Program-made: the position numbers and the translations under genes
Assembly: GCA_001801685.1 (NCBI GenBank)
Contig: MGYJ01000082.1
Span: 1 to 61,559, forward strand
Origin: Gammaproteobacteria bacterium RIFCSPHIGHO2_12_FULL_63_22
GTDB taxonomy: Bacteria > Pseudomonadota > Gammaproteobacteria > Xanthomonadales > Xanthomonadaceae
Length of the DNA stretch: 61,559 nt
Direction: 5' to 3'
Notes under the pieces: model-generated
What the model was told of the DNA's origin: nothing
The model's input: only the letters and a program-made list of their open reading frames with translations
Databases searched by the model: none
Shown here: piece after piece, positions 24,118 through 33,224 of the stretch
Layout: each line of letters opens with the position of its first letter
How positions within the stretch are numbered: the stretch's first letter is position 1

Positions 24118-26724
24118 TCAGGGTGCGTTGCAGTTGGCGGAATGATCGGCCTCGTTGCCAAGCGCGACGCGTGAAATAGAGACGCCCATCGCATGTGAAG
24201 ACGACAATTCGAACACGTCCGAAACCTGCGTGAGGTCGGCGCCTGCGCGCTGGAAACACGCCAGCGGCACGCCGATGCGCGTCCACGTCGTGCCGGCCGG
24301 CAGGTCGTTGATCAGCTTGGCCAGCGAGATGCTTCCGCGTCCGTGGGCGCCTGATCGCAATCCCATCTTCACATCACCGGCGGGCTTGGCATCCACGCGT
24401 AGCGTGAGCACCAGCTGCGCGCCGGCATTGGCTTCGCGGCTGAGATCCAAGGGTGTTCCGGTGTGAAGGAGCAGGGCCGCGCTGGTCGCGCCCGTCCAGC
24501 GCAGGCGGCGCGCGTCTTCCTGCGCAAGATGGTCCGCAGCACCCACGGCAAGCGCGCCGGTAGTGCTGGAGGCGGGCAAGGAAGTCACCGCGTCGCCCGC
24601 CGAATCGCCTTCGGCGAGCCGCATGGACCAGCCCGGCGACAGCGCGCCGTTGGCGAAATACACGCCCGGCTTGCCGCCGCCGTCCTTGAGTCCGGATTCT
24701 TCCGGCAACACGCCCACCTTGCCCGGCTTGGCGTAGTTCAAGCCGTAGCCCAGCGGGAATTGCGGGCCGTAGTTTTCCTGGCCTGCATTCAGAGGGGTTT
24801 GCGCCGCGGTGCGCGGCCACGAGAAAGGCAAGGTGCCGGTGAAGTCATGCGCCGGCTGCCCTTGCGCAGGCTTGAACAGCACGTCGGCCACGCCGCCGCC
24901 TTCCGATCCCGGCAGCCACGCGGCAACGAAGGCGTCGCTGGCATTGATTTCGCGATTGACCCACAGCGGCCGACCGGACAGGAACACGGCAACCACGGGA
25001 ATTCCGGCGGCCTTCAGTTTCCGCAGCAGGTCGAGGTCGCGCGTGGCGCCAGGCTGGTAGGCGAGGTTGGCGATGTCGCCCAGGAATTCCGCATACGGAT
25101 TTTCACCGAACACCACGATCGCGACATCGGGTCGCGTCGTGAATTGACCGTCCGCGGACAGCACGGCATTTCCGCCCGCCGCTGCCGTGGCTTCACTGAT
25201 GCCTGCCCAGATGGACTGTGCATTCGGGAAATCCGACGGCTTGTTGCCGGTGCCTTGCCAGCTCAGCGTCCAGCCGCCGGATTGCTTGCCGACATCGTCG
25301 GCGCCGTCGCCGGCCACCAGCACGCTGGCTTTCGGATCCAGCGGAAGCAGGCCGGTGTCGTTCTTCAACAACACCAGCGACTGCCTGACCGCCGCGCGTG
25401 CGAGCTTGCGGTGCGCGGTGCTTGCCAGCTGGTCGAACTTGCCACCCAATGCGCGCTTAGACGGCAGCCCCGCATCGAACAATCCAAGCCGGAATTTCAC
25501 GCGCAGGATTCGGGTTACTGCGTCATCGAGCCGCGCCATCGGGATTTCGCCAGCGCGAACCTGGGCGACGGTATTGGTATAGACGGCGCGCCAGGTGTCG
25601 GGCGCCATGAACATGTCGAGACCGGCGTTGATGGCGGCAGGGCAGCTGTCGTTGCTGCAGCCGGGCACTTCGCCATGGCCGTTCCAGTCGCCGACGACGA
25701 ATCCGTCGAAGCCCAGGCGCTGCTTGAGCACGCCGGTCAACAGGCTGGCATTGCCGTGCATCTTCTGGCCGTTCCAGCTGGAGAACGAAGCCATGACGGT
25801 TTGCGTGCCGGCTTTCAGCGCGGCGATGTGGCCGGCGCCGTGCACGTCGCGCAGCTCGATCTCCGAAACCTGCGTGTCGCCCTTGTCCTTGCCACCCGAA
25901 GTGCCGCCGTCGCCGATGAAATGCTTGGAAGACGCCACGACATGGGTTGCGTCCAGGAAATCCCCGGCGCCGACCTTGCCTTGCAGGCCTTCAACCACGG
26001 CGGTGGCGTAGCGCGAAACGAGTCCGGGATCTTCAGAATAGCCTTCGTAGGTGCGGCCCCAGCGATCGTCCCGCGGCACGGTTACCGTCGGCGCAAACGT
26101 CCATTCGAAGCCCGTGGTGCGCAACTCCGCGGCGGTGGCGATGGCAATGTTGCGCAACAGGTCGGCGTCGTTGCTCGCGCCCAGCGCGATGTTGTGGGGA
26201 AACAGGGTGGCGCCAACGACATTGTTGTGGCCGTGCACGGCATCGATGCCGAGCAGGACGGGAAGGGCCTTGCCGCCGCCGCTGGTGTCCATCGACGCCA
26301 GGTAAAGCGCGTCCGCCAGCGCCAGCCATTCGGCGGCGCTGGCGTTGTATTTCGCGCCGGGGTCGGAATTGCCGCCGGCCAGCACGGAGCCGAGTCGATA
26401 CTTGCGCACGTCGTCGGGCGTCAGGCTGCCGAGGTCGCCTTGTACGATCTGTCCGACTTTCTCTTCCACTGTCAGGGTGGCGAGCAATGCCGCAATTCGC
26501 GCTTCCAGCGCTTCGTCGCGCGCGATCGGCGAGCTCGCCTTGGGCCAGAGCTCCGGATTGGCAATCGACGGGAAGACGACCGGCGCGGGCGTGGACGCCT
26601 CGGCCGTGGACGAAGCCGCAGCCGCACCCGACAAACCAACGGCGATTGCGAAGGCCAACGCCACGGGCCTGAGCTGAAGCGTCGTCGCGCACACACGCGC
26701 GATCCCGGCGAACGGCATAACCAT
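24118..26724 (-). CDS. GH3-family exo-beta-glucosidase, exported
   Basis: The 868-residue protein starts with a signal peptide (cleavage near ASSTAEA, residues ~38-43), so it acts in the periplasm or outside. The GH3 N-terminal barrel carries the substrate-binding KHFIGDGG (Lys267-His268) and the nucleophile Asp346 in FVVGDW. The alpha/beta sandwich domain follows (~residue 480-660), with an additional C-terminal beta-domain resembling ExoP/carbohydrate-binding modules. Such enzymes cleave beta-1,3/1,4-glucans or cello-oligosaccharides to glucose. ATG at 26724 has GGGAGGG immediately upstream. It is divergent from glucokinase and shares one LacI-type operator with it. The expected flow is oligosaccharide entry by the receptor, cleavage here, transport by the FucP-type permease, and phosphorylation by glucokinase. 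Confidence 0.92.
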   Translation of the reverse strand: MVMPFAGIARVCATTLQLRPVALAFAIAVGLSGAAAASSTAEASTPAPVVFPSIANPELWPKASSPIARDEALEARIAALLATLTVEEKVGQIVQGDLGSLTPDDVRKYRLGSVLAGGNSDPGAKYNASAAEWLALADALYLASMDTSGGGKALPVLLGIDAVHGHNNVVGATLFPHNIALGASNDADLLRNIAIATAAELRTTGFEWTFAPTVTVPRDDRWGRTYEGYSEDPGLVSRYATAVVEGLQGKVGAGDFLDATHVVASSKHFIGDGGTSGGKDKGDTQVSEIELRDVHGAGHIAALKAGTQTVMASFSSWNGQKMHGNASLLTGVLKQRLGFDGFVVGDWNGHGEVPGCSNDSCPAAINAGLDMFMAPDTWRAVYTNTVAQVRAGEIPMARLDDAVTRILRVKFRLGLFDAGLPSKRALGGKFDQLASTAHRKLARAAVRQSLVLLKNDTGLLPLDPKASVLVAGDGADDVGKQSGGWTLSWQGTGNKPSDFPNAQSIWAGISEATAAAGGNAVLSADGQFTTRPDVAIVVFGENPYAEFLGDIANLAYQPGATRDLDLLRKLKAAGIPVVAVFLSGRPLWVNREINASDAFVAAWLPGSEGGGVADVLFKPAQGQPAHDFTGTLPFSWPRTAAQTPLNAGQENYGPQFPLGYGLNYAKPGKVGVLPEESGLKDGGGKPGVYFANGALSPGWSMRLAEGDSAGDAVTSLPASSTTGALAVGAADHLAQEDARRLRWTGATSAALLLHTGTPLDLSREANAGAQLVLTLRVDAKPAGDVKMGLRSGAHGRGSISLAKLINDLPAGTTWTRIGVPLACFQRAGADLTQVSDVFELSSSHAMGVSISRVALGNEADHSANCNAP

Positions 26725-26794
26725 TGAACCCTCCCAGGTCCGCAGCTGCGACAGACAGCCCCGCCTCGCGGGGCCGCGTCGCTGCATGGCCGGA

Positions 26795-26824
26795 TTATTA
26801 CGCCCATGTTGACAGCGTTGTCAA
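26795..26824 (-). promoter_or_regulatory. Operator and promoter of the GH3 gene, shared with glucokinase
   Basis: The 16-base operator TTGACAGCGTTGTCAA spans 26809-26824. On the minus strand its distal arm supplies a consensus -35 (TTGACA, 26824-26819), followed by an 18-base spacer and a TAATAA -10 at 26800-26795, so repressor binding would block RNA polymerase on the GH3 promoter. The same site lies 43 bases before the glucokinase start on the other strand, consistent with coregulation. Confidence 0.75.
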
Positions 26825-26866
26825 TTGTCGGGCCTACTTTGGCTCCGGCGAATCTGGCGCAGCCCA

Positions 26867-27862
26867 ATGAATGCATCGCTTGCCCTGGTCGCCGATATCG
26901 GCGGCACCAATGCGCGGTTCGCGCTGGCTGATGTCAGCCTGGCCGCGCCGTTGCTGTCGGACACGATCCGCCAATTATCGGTGACGGATTTCCCGTCGCT
27001 CGTGGATGCCGCCCGGCATTACCTGGACGCATTGCGCCCGCTGGCCGGCGAGCCGCGCACCGGCGTGTTCGCCGTAGCCGGCCGCGTGGATGGCGACGAA
27101 GCCCGCATCACCAATCACCCGTGGCTCATTTCGCGGAAGGCGACCGCGGCGGCGCTGGGCTTCCACAGTTTCCACCTGGTCAACGATTTCACCGCGCAGG
27201 CCATGGCGGTCGAGTTGCTGACCGATGACGACCTGGCGGTGATCGGCGACATCGCGCGCGGCGGAGCAACGGCGCCTTCGCGAACCTATGCCGTGATCGG
27301 CCCCGGCACGGGCCTGGGTGTCAGCGGCCTGGTTGTGCGCGACGGCATCGCGATTGCGCTGGAAACCGAAGGCGGGCATGTCAGCTTTGCGCCTTCGAAC
27401 CTGGAAGAACTGGAGATCCTGCGTGAGCTGTCGCAGGACTTCGGCCGCGTGTCGGACGAACGTCTGCTCAGTGGCGGCGGCCTGATCAACATCCATCGCG
27501 CGCTGTCGCGATTGGCGGGCGATGCCGCGCCAGCTGCGCTCAGGCCGCAGGACATCACCGAACGCGCGCGCCGGGGTGATGCCGGTTGCGCACGAGCGGT
27601 GGACGTCTTCTGCGCGGTGTTCGGGGCGATCGCCGGCGACCTGGTGCTGACGCTGGGTGCCTGGGACGGGGTGTTCCTGACCGGCGGACTGGTTCCGAAA
27701 TTGTTGCCGGAATTGCAGTCGGGAATTTTTCGCGAACGATTCGAAGCCAAGGGACGCTTCTCGACCGCCATGGCCGGCGTCCCGACGCTGGCGGTCATCC
27801 ATCCCCAGGCCGGCTTGCTCGGCGCGGCCGCGCACGCGCGCAACATCATCGCGCCGGCATAG
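26867..27862 (+). CDS. glk: Glucokinase
   Basis: The 331-residue protein has the bacterial Glk signature. The phosphate-1 loop is DIGGTNARFAL at residue ~10, the catalytic aspartate lies in LVNDFTAQA, the adenosine motif is PGTGLGVSG and the ETEGGHVSF segment is present. Glk phosphorylates glucose with ATP to glucose 6-phosphate, feeding central metabolism. The chosen ATG at 26867 gives the family N-terminus; the upstream frame from 26825 overlaps the operator. The gene is divergent from the GH3 glucosidase under a shared LacI-type operator and convergent with the sugar transporter, forming the intracellular end of the glucoside pathway. A hairpin follows the stop. Confidence 0.92.
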   Translation: MNASLALVADIGGTNARFALADVSLAAPLLSDTIRQLSVTDFPSLVDAARHYLDALRPLAGEPRTGVFAVAGRVDGDEARITNHPWLISRKATAAALGFHSFHLVNDFTAQAMAVELLTDDDLAVIGDIARGGATAPSRTYAVIGPGTGLGVSGLVVRDGIAIALETEGGHVSFAPSNLEELEILRELSQDFGRVSDERLLSGGGLINIHRALSRLAGDAAPAALRPQDITERARRGDAGCARAVDVFCAVFGAIAGDLVLTLGAWDGVFLTGGLVPKLLPELQSGIFRERFEAKGRFSTAMAGVPTLAVIHPQAGLLGAAAHARNIIAPA

Positions 27863-27866
27863 CTTC

Positions 27867-27893
27867 CTCGCCCGGCGGTGCCCGCCTGGCGAG
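27867..27893 (+). terminator. Imperfect hairpin after glucokinase
   Basis: CTCGCCCGGCGG pairs with CCGCCTGGCGAG with one mismatch and a three-base loop, followed by TTT. It lies between convergent glucokinase and transporter genes and is a plausible terminator, with a short T-tract. Confidence 0.45.
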
Positions 27894-27911
27894 TTTCAAG
27901 CCAGCTTCGAA

Positions 27912-29219
27912 TCAAGCATTCGCCGGCGAGTGATACAGGCGGATGTGCTTGAGCCCGTAATACATGATGAAGCCGTAGCAGGCCAGCGGTACGTAGAAGG
28001 ACGGCTGGATGCCGATGCGGTCGGCGAAGAAGCCTTGCACGAAAGGAATGATCGCGCCGCCGACGATGGCCATGCACAGGATGCCCGAGCCGTGTCCGGT
28101 CAGCCGGCCGACCCGGTGCAGCGCCATGCTGAAGATGGTCGGGAACATGATCGAATTGAACAGGCCCACCGCCAGGATGGACCACATCGCCACCGGCCCG
28201 TCGCTGAGGATGGTGGTCAGGATCAGCGCCATCGCCGCGGCCGCATTGAAGCCGAGCACCTTGCCCGGGCTGACATAACGCATCACGGCGAAGCCGATGA
28301 AGCGCCCCACCATCGCCAGGCCCCAGTAGTAGCTGACGTACTTCGCCGCCGTCGCGGCCGGCATGCCGGCGATATTGCTCTCGCCCATGTAGTTGACCAG
28401 GAAGCTGCCGATGCTCACTTCCGCGCCCACGTACAGGAAGATCGCGACCGCGCCCAGGATCAGGTTGCGATGGTCGAAGACGGATCGCTTCGAATCGCCG
28501 CCGCCGGCGGTGGCAGAGTCGTCTTCATGCGTGATGTGCGGCAGGCGCGCCATCGCGAAGAACACCGCGAGCAGCGCCAGCATCCCGGCAAGAATCAGGT
28601 AAGGCACCTGCACGGACGCGGCTTCGGCGGCGCGACTGGCCGCTTCATCCGCTGCGCTCAGGGCGCCTGTCCCGGCGACGACCGCGGCCGTGCCGGACAG
28701 GATCAGGACGCCGCCGAAATACGGCCCGACCGTCGTGCCCAGTGAATTGAAAGCCTGGGTGAGCGTGAGCCGGCTCGAGGCGATCTGCGGGTTTCCGAGC
28801 ACGGTAACGTAGGGGTTGGCCGCCACCTGCAGGATGGTGATGCCCGAGGCGAGCACGAAGAATGCAAACAGGAACAAGCCGTAGCCGCTCTCGGCGGCGG
28901 GGTAGAACAGTGCGCAACCGGACGCCGCGACCAGCAATCCAGTGACCGCGCCCTTCTGGTAGCCGATGCGCTTGATCAGCGAGCCGGCCGGAATGGACAC
29001 GATGAAGTAGGCGCCGAAGAAACAGAACTGCACCAGCATCGCCTGCACGTAGTTGAGCGTGTACACCGCCTTGAGGTGGGGGATGAGCACGTCGTTGAGC
29101 GACGTCAGCAAACCCCACATGAAAAACAGGATGGTGACGATGACAAGCGACCGGGTGTGGTTGCCACTGGATGCATCCGGCTGGCTGCCGGCGGTGGCGC
29201 TTGTTGGAATCGATGTCAT
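27912..29219 (-). CDS. FucP-type sugar:proton symporter (MFS)
   Basis: The 435-residue permease has about twelve hydrophobic segments. FucP/GlcP-subfamily features include [19 protein letters not shown] in helix 1, a conserved [12 protein letters not shown] segment in the middle, and [13 protein letters not shown] late. This group takes up hexoses such as glucose, galactose, fucose or N-acetylglucosamine. Position between glucokinase and the LacI regulator indicates glucose or a glucoside-derived hexose as substrate. ATG at 29219 has AGGGAGA about seven bases upstream; the ATG at 29225 would be too close. A variant operator (29291-29304) lies 72 bases before the start. It is divergent from the regulator gene. 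Confidence 0.9.
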   Translation of the reverse strand: MTSIPTSATAGSQPDASSGNHTRSLVIVTILFFMWGLLTSLNDVLIPHLKAVYTLNYVQAMLVQFCFFGAYFIVSIPAGSLIKRIGYQKGAVTGLLVAASGCALFYPAAESGYGLFLFAFFVLASGITILQVAANPYVTVLGNPQIASSRLTLTQAFNSLGTTVGPYFGGVLILSGTAAVVAGTGALSAADEAASRAAEAASVQVPYLILAGMLALLAVFFAMARLPHITHEDDSATAGGGDSKRSVFDHRNLILGAVAIFLYVGAEVSIGSFLVNYMGESNIAGMPAATAAKYVSYYWGLAMVGRFIGFAVMRYVSPGKVLGFNAAAAMALILTTILSDGPVAMWSILAVGLFNSIMFPTIFSMALHRVGRLTGHGSGILCMAIVGGAIIPFVQGFFADRIGIQPSFYVPLACYGFIMYYGLKHIRLYHSPANA

Positions 29220-29290
29220 GCGCATTCTCCCTGTTACAAGCTGGAACCCGTGCCAGCGGCGAGGGCATTCTGGAACAAAACCCGGCCGAG

Positions 29291-29304
29291 TGATAGCGCT
29301 GTCA
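29291..29304. promoter_or_regulatory. Variant LacI-type operator upstream of the transporter
   Basis: TGATAGCGCTGTCA differs from the core of the perfect sites (TGACAGCGTTGTCA) at two positions. It lies in the 232-base divergent region between the transporter and the LacI regulator, 72 bases before the transporter start. Confidence 0.7.
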
Positions 29305-29364
29305 TTTTGCCGCCCGGAATGCCGCAACGCAGCATTCTCCCGCGGCCCGGCCGGGCTTGCGCGC

Positions 29365-29397
29365 TATACTCTTCACGCCACGCTGACAGCGTTGTCG
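29365..29397 (+). promoter_or_regulatory. Promoter -10 and operator of the LacI regulator
   Basis: A TATACT -10 element lies at 29365-29370 and a regulator site TGACAGCGTTGTCG at 29384-29397, just downstream of the expected transcription start. That placement fits negative autoregulation. The site matches the perfect operators except for its last base. A clear -35 was not found. Confidence 0.65.
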
Positions 29398-29451
29398 GCC
29401 GCGGGTGTCGCGCCGGCGTCCGCCGCGCCAGTGCCATGCCAGGGAGTGCCA

Positions 29452-30468
29452 ATGGCGTCGAGAGTACGAATCGAGGATGTCGCCGAAGCCGCCGGCGTAT
29501 CCATGAAGACCGTGTCGCGCGTGCTGAACCGCGAGCCCAACGTTCGCGAGGACACCCGCGCCCGCGTCCAGAAAGCCGTGGACAAGCTCAAGTACATCCC
29601 GCATTTTTCGGCGCGCAGCCTGGCCGGCAACAAGTCCTACCTGATCGCCCTGATCTACAACAATCCATCGGCCAACTACCTGATGGAAGTGATGGGCGGC
29701 GTGTTGGCGGCCTGCGATGCCGAGCAGTACGGCATGCTGTTGTGCCCGCTGGACCCCGAGGGGCCGCGGCTGATCACGGCGATCGAAACACTGGTCGCGC
29801 GCTCCCAGCCCGATGGCCTGATCCTGACCCCGCCCATTACCGATGCCCCGGGATTGCTCAAGCGCCTGGCCGAACTCGACATCAATTACGCCAGCGTGTC
29901 GCCGAAGGTGCAGAAGAAATGCATCGGCGTGGCGATGGATGAAACCCAGGCCGCCTTCGACATGATGGCGCACCTGGTGTCGCTGGGCCATCGCCGCATT
30001 GCGCACATCGTCGGCCACCCGGCCCATGGTGCGAGTGGTTGGCGCCTGACCGGCTACCAGCAGGGACTGGACCGCGCCGGCCTGAAGTTCGATCCATCAC
30101 TGGTGGTGCAGGGCGAATTCTCGTTCGACTCCGGCGTGCGCGCCGCGCAAAAACTTTTCGCCTTGAAGAAGCGACCTACTGCCGTGTTCGCCGCCAACGA
30201 CGACATGGCGGCCGGCGTCATCCATGCCGCGCTGGAACAGGGCCTGCGCGTGCCGCAGGATGTGTCGGTTTGCGGCTTCGACGACACGCCGATGTCGGGC
30301 CAGATCTTCCCCTCGCTGACCACCGTGCACCAGCCCACGCACGAGATGGGCCGACTGGTGACGCTTGAACTGTTGGCGTCCATACAGCGACCCGGCTCGG
30401 GACGGATGCTGCACGTGCCCTACACTCTCCAGGTGCGCAAATCGACAGGGCCTGCGCCGCGAAACTGA
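29452..30468 (+). CDS. LacI-family transcriptional repressor of the glucoside locus
   Basis: The 338-residue protein has the canonical LacI layout. An N-terminal helix-turn-helix with hinge (residues 1-~60; IEDVAEAAGVSMKTVSRVLN) precedes a periplasmic-binding-protein-like ligand domain containing LVSLGHRRIAHIVGHP and TAVFAANDDMAAG. AGGGAG lies just upstream of ATG 29452. Four matching palindromes lie in front of the TonB receptor, GH3/glucokinase, transporter and this gene itself, which defines the likely regulon and autoregulation. The effector is probably a sugar released from the oligosaccharide. Related LacI proteins in Xanthomonadaceae control beta-glucoside or maltodextrin use; the effector cannot be told from sequence. 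Confidence 0.92.
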   Translation: MASRVRIEDVAEAAGVSMKTVSRVLNREPNVREDTRARVQKAVDKLKYIPHFSARSLAGNKSYLIALIYNNPSANYLMEVMGGVLAACDAEQYGMLLCPLDPEGPRLITAIETLVARSQPDGLILTPPITDAPGLLKRLAELDINYASVSPKVQKKCIGVAMDETQAAFDMMAHLVSLGHRRIAHIVGHPAHGASGWRLTGYQQGLDRAGLKFDPSLVVQGEFSFDSGVRAAQKLFALKKRPTAVFAANDDMAAGVIHAALEQGLRVPQDVSVCGFDDTPMSGQIFPSLTTVHQPTHEMGRLVTLELLASIQRPGSGRMLHVPYTLQVRKSTGPAPRN

Positions 30469-30469
30469 G

Positions 30470-31057
30470 CTACGGAACGACGGCCCAGCCGTCGTTCATC
30501 TTGCGCAAGGTCGCCGTGGCCTCGACCGGCTCGTCCATTCCCTGCAGTGCCTGGAAGGCCGGCGCCCGGGCCCAGGTGGGCACGGCGTGGATTCGCCACG
30601 TGTAGGAAACGCGCGACTCCTGCACGTCCGACGCCCGGGTCGGCTCGGTCCACTGCAGCACGTCGCCGACCACCTTGGTGCCGATGCAGAATCCATGTCG
30701 TTCGTTCCAGGCATCGGCTTGCCTGCCGGCGCCCGTCAGGTCGACCTGCATCACCTGATGGCCGAGCAGGCCGTCGGGATTGTCGACCACGTGTTTGTTC
30801 GAAAGGCTTACCAGGCCTGACTGTGCGAGCGCACCGAGGATGGCGTTGCCATCGCGCTGCGACGGATCGAAGTTGACCCGCAGCGGAAACCGGGTGTTCG
30901 CCATGTCGCTGGTGGCCCAGCACACACCCTGCGACGGAAATGATTTTTCCAGTGCAGCGGCGGCCCTGCCCTTGGTGAGTCCATCGCCGCAACCCGTGCC
31001 GATGACAGTGAAGCAAGACACGATCGCAAGGCGAAGCGCAGGACTGACGAAGTGCAT
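30470..31057 (-). CDS. Small exported protein of unknown function
   Basis: The 195-residue protein starts with a hydrophobic signal ending near a cysteine (VIGTGCGD). The context is only a poor lipobox, so lipoprotein status is uncertain. The remainder is soluble, with FPLRVNFDPSQRDGNAIL early and ALRK-type helices late, and resembles no family I can name. It is convergent with the LacI gene (stop codons two bases apart) and divergent from the LuxR-type gene. ATG at 31057 was chosen because the upstream frame lacks a hydrophobic leader. Confidence 0.6.
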   Translation of the reverse strand: MHFVSPALRLAIVSCFTVIGTGCGDGLTKGRAAAALEKSFPSQGVCWATSDMANTRFPLRVNFDPSQRDGNAILGALAQSGLVSLSNKHVVDNPDGLLGHQVMQVDLTGAGRQADAWNERHGFCIGTKVVGDVLQWTEPTRASDVQESRVSYTWRIHAVPTWARAPAFQALQGMDEPVEATATLRKMNDGWAVVP

Positions 31058-31107
31058 CGCATCTATCCGCGGGGACCAGCCCGGCAGGCTAGTCGGGAGC
31101 ACGCTGC

Positions 31108-31122
31108 GTACGCAATCCGTAC
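31108..31122. promoter_or_regulatory. Short inverted repeat upstream of the LuxR-type gene
   Basis: GTACGCAATCCGTAC has perfect 5-base arms around five bases in the divergent region before the LuxR-type gene. It resembles a half-degenerate lux-box-like element, but chance is not excluded. Confidence 0.25.
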
Positions 31123-31239
31123 AAGCACCCAAGTAGATTTACGTATGAACGAAACGCAACTCGTGCAGTGCGTCGCACTTGCCAAATCCTCGGGTTCAGG
31201 TCGATGTGTCAGCATTGTTTTTCATCTTGCTGAATTGGA

Positions 31240-32049
31240 ATGTTTTTGCGCGTGCCCGAATTTCGATGTTCGTCGGAAGAAGACCTTCGGCACCATGCAG
31301 AACAGTTCGCAACCGGCATGGGATTCTCTTCCTATGGATTTGTCGCAGAACTGCGTCCCACCGAATCGAGCAATGCCGACCCCTTGCTGTTCGTCGGCAA
31401 CGCCGTCCCGGAATGGGAAGCGGCGATCCGCGCATCACTGGTATCGGGCCGGCCGCACAACCTGGTGCGCCACGCCACGCTGCAGTTGCCGCCCGTGGGT
31501 TGGAGCGGTACCGGGCAACTGTCCGGTCACACCATCGTTGACGAGCTGGCGCTGGACCACGTGCGTTACATGCGCGACTGGCCGGTGCACGCCGGCACCT
31601 TGTGCACGGTGTTCGCGCCGGAATTGAGTTGGGGTGCGATGGCGTTCTTTTCGTCGCGGGCGATGTCGGCTTCCGAACTCGATCGCGTGTTGCCGGATTG
31701 TTCGCTGTACGCATTGAACTTCTGCTTCTGGCACCTGCAGATCGTGCATCGTCGCCAGCAGGCGCGGCGCGCGTTGCTGTCACGACGCGAGACCCAGTGC
31801 CTCGGGCAGGCCGCGCAGGGGCGCACGTCGGTTGAAATAGGCGCGGGCCTGGGCATCAGCGCGCGCACCGTGGAAGGCTACATCGCCAGCGCCTGCGCCA
31901 AGCTCAATTGCCGCGGCCGGCAGGCAGCCATTGCGCGCGCGCATGAGCTCAACCTGCTCAGCGCCTGGAGCGAATTGCGCTCCGGCTTCGAGCGCCAACG
32001 CGACGATGCCTCGCGTGAACAGGCGCCGGGCCACAACCTTCCCCCTTGA
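31240..32049 (+). CDS. LuxR-type transcription factor with diverged autoinducer-binding domain
   Basis: The 269-residue protein has a C-terminal LuxR helix-turn-helix (residues ~178-240; LSRRETQCLGQAAQGRTSVE, then ISARTVEGYI). The N-terminal alpha/beta domain has the layout of acyl-homoserine-lactone binding domains. The family Trp-containing VPEWEA segment is present, but the Asp-Pro pocket pair that follows is replaced by PHNLVRH, so the ligand may not be a classical AHL. No luxI-type synthase is in the window, making this a LuxR solo. The ribosome site is weak, so the start is uncertain. A catalase-like haem protein starts 27 bases downstream in the same direction and may be its target or ligand-related partner. 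Confidence 0.8.
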   Translation: MFLRVPEFRCSSEEDLRHHAEQFATGMGFSSYGFVAELRPTESSNADPLLFVGNAVPEWEAAIRASLVSGRPHNLVRHATLQLPPVGWSGTGQLSGHTIVDELALDHVRYMRDWPVHAGTLCTVFAPELSWGAMAFFSSRAMSASELDRVLPDCSLYALNFCFWHLQIVHRRQQARRALLSRRETQCLGQAAQGRTSVEIGAGLGISARTVEGYIASACAKLNCRGRQAAIARAHELNLLSAWSELRSGFERQRDDASREQAPGHNLPP

Positions 32050-32076
32050 TGCATGGCGGGTTACCCTGCTTGCCAG

Positions 32077-33081
32077 ATGACCAAGCCCCCCGCCGCCAAG
32101 CTCCACCCCCTGGAAACCCGCGAACCGCGCGAAGCCGCGCACGTCGCCGAGATGATCGACATCCTGCGCCGCAAGATGGAGCGCGACTACGGCGCCGGGC
32201 ATACGCGCCGCGACGCACATCCGAAGTCCACCGGCGTATTGCGCGGCAAGTTCGTGGTTGAAGAAGACCTGCCGATCGAATTGCAGGTTGGACTGTTCGC
32301 CACGCCGCACAGCTACGACTGCTGGATACGTACGTCCAATTCCAGTGGCAAGGTGCAGTCCGACGCCATCCCCGATGCGCGCGGCATCGCCATCAAGTTG
32401 CTCGACCACCGCAGCCGTGCCGAGCACGGCGAAGGTTCGCTGGGCCAGGATTTCGTGCTGCTCGATTCACCGGTGATGCCGCTGGGTACCGTCGCGATGT
32501 TCCGCGACGCGGTGTACTACACGATCGAAAGCACGCCGGTGCTGTTGGCGGCGAAGTTCGCCATCACCGGCCATGCGGGCGCGTTGATCGGCTTGCTCGG
32601 CTTGCGCAATACGCCCAGCTCGCCGTTGGACGCGAGGTATTGGAGCACCACGCCATATCGCTTCGGCGAAGACCACGTCGTGAAGTACTCGCTGATCCCC
32701 ACGTCGGTGTACACCAGCCCCAAGCCGCACAACCCAGGCGACGATTACCTGGGCGAAGCCATGCAGGTGCATCTGGACGGCCACGATGCGAGTTTCGATT
32801 TCTGCGTGCAGCTGCGTCGTGGCGGCATGCCGGTCGAGGATGCATCGGTGCGTTGGGACGAACGCCAGTCGCCGTTCCGGAAGGTGGCCACGCTGTACAT
32901 TCCGCGCCAGGTCTTCCGGACCGCCAAGCGCCAGCTGATGGGCGAGGAGCTCGCCTTTTCGCCAGGCCATGCCTTGCCCGATCACGCGCCGCTCGGCGGC
33001 TTGAATCGCGCCCGCATCAAGATCTACAACGCCCTGTCGAAGTTCCGGCACAAGCGCGACAAGCGCACCAGCTTCGAATAG
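32077..33081 (+). CDS. Catalase-family haem protein, small/allene-oxide-synthase-like
   Basis: The 334-residue protein belongs to the catalase superfamily but is much shorter than true catalases (~480-750). The distal histidine region appears as DAHPKSTGVLRGKFVVE; the proximal Arg-x3-Tyr haem-ligand motif appears near the end as RIKIY. Other catalase-like segments include ARGIAIKLLDH and QDFVLLDSPVM. Short relatives include allene-oxide-synthase-like enzymes acting on lipid hydroperoxides. No signal peptide is seen, so it should be cytoplasmic. The ATG at 32077 is preferred; 32053 is an alternative; neither has a strong ribosome site. It probably forms an operon with the LuxR-type gene. Physiological substrate is unknown. 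Confidence 0.82.
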   Translation: MTKPPAAKLHPLETREPREAAHVAEMIDILRRKMERDYGAGHTRRDAHPKSTGVLRGKFVVEEDLPIELQVGLFATPHSYDCWIRTSNSSGKVQSDAIPDARGIAIKLLDHRSRAEHGEGSLGQDFVLLDSPVMPLGTVAMFRDAVYYTIESTPVLLAAKFAITGHAGALIGLLGLRNTPSSPLDARYWSTTPYRFGEDHVVKYSLIPTSVYTSPKPHNPGDDYLGEAMQVHLDGHDASFDFCVQLRRGGMPVEDASVRWDERQSPFRKVATLYIPRQVFRTAKRQLMGEELAFSPGHALPDHAPLGGLNRARIKIYNALSKFRHKRDKRTSFE

Positions 33082-33224
33082 ATGTAAAGCCCGGGTGACG
33101 ATTCGCGTGCACATCGTGCACACGCGACAGTCACCGCAAATGCACCGGCCATGGACTAGTTTGCGATCTCGCGGCGCCACCCCCGGCTGCCGCGGAATTG
33201 AATTCCCCCTCTGGAGCCATTTGC

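Noticed and set aside
31052-31627. A 191-residue plus-strand frame overlapping the LuxR-type gene
   Set aside because: It has no family signal, and the LuxR helix-turn-helix lies in another frame, so this is an alternative-frame artefact.
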